From Pseudomonadota bacterium (GTDB lineage: Bacteria > Hydrothermota > 32-111 > QNBC01), in contig JAACEC010000023.1 of NCBI GenBank assembly GCA_011682715.1, positions 1-29,908 of the forward strand: DNA of 29,908 nt. Reading direction: 5' to 3'. A program made the position numbers and the translations under genes. Below, piece by piece: positions 29,899 through 29,908 of the stretch. The notes beneath the pieces are model-generated. The model saw nothing but the letters and a program-made list of their open reading frames with translations. It made no database searches and was not told the DNA's origin. Positions within the stretch are counted from its first letter, which is position 1; each line of letters begins with the position of its first letter.

Positions 29899-29908
29899 TA
29901 AAAGACTT

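Noticed and set aside
29865..29908. TPP riboswitch upstream of ykoE
   Set aside because: Only 44 bases are available and they contain a promoter ending six bases from the ATG; no aptamer motif is present.

Overview
This window is AT-rich bacterial DNA in which almost every gene lies on the minus strand; the single clear plus-strand gene is a transposase. The gene content points to the FCB group (Bacteroidetes relatives). It includes proteins with type IX secretion (T9SS) sorting domains, a PorV/PorQ outer-membrane protein, a TonB-dependent receptor, a PorX-type regulator (receiver plus PglZ phosphatase domain) and a kinase with the PorY-like H-box AHQIGTP. The combination with low GC and a Y1 transposase fits an uncultured lineage of the Cloacimonadota / WOR-3 / Marinimicrobia kind better than classical Bacteroidetes, but the phylum is an inference.

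Layout, in the direction of transcription (right to left). (1) 29864-26965: a ykoE-ykoD-ykoC thiamine-precursor ECF transporter whose promoter abuts the first start codon. (2) 25951-26981: a 1,031-bp RAYT/Y1 transposase element with near-identical 29-bp terminal inverted repeats; its right end supplies the last codons and stop of ykoC. (3) 25884-24427: a sodium:solute symporter. (4) 24226-13097: a secretion locus made of a BNR-repeat T9SS cargo, a TonB-dependent receptor, a 1,058-aa T9SS cargo, a PorV/PorQ shuttle and a clostripain-family (C11) protease. (5) 13066-5302: an unknown protein, a GAF-GAF-GGDEF protein, PorY-like kinase, PorX-like regulator, a second kinase and an ArsR-family regulator, joined by 1-12 nt gaps, ATGA overlaps and an 8-nt overlap. 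(6) 5196-3240: outer-membrane protein and BASS-family transporter behind an excellent promoter with a palindromic operator. (7) 3072-1498: an Lsa-like ABC-F ATPase with its own promoter. (8) 1093-326: a glycine-rich membrane protein, and the 5' part of an iron-dependent alcohol dehydrogenase at the left edge.

The most interesting reading is that blocks 4 and 5 are one contiguous locus carrying T9SS cargo, shuttle, protease and the PorY/PorX circuit that in Bacteroidetes controls T9SS, whereas porX and porY are normally unlinked there. A textbook intrinsic terminator is embedded in the first codons of the protease gene (14992-15019), just after porV, so expression of the protease and the regulators behind it may depend on translation across the TAATG junction.

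Three reading frames in this locus are broken near a 3' end or in a catalytic motif (22431-24226, 12247-13066, 10202-12245), and each becomes a sensible protein after a one-base change. Two of these are repaired by removing one A from an A5 run. They may be sequence errors, recent mutations or real frameshifting. No tRNA, rRNA or CRISPR array was seen.
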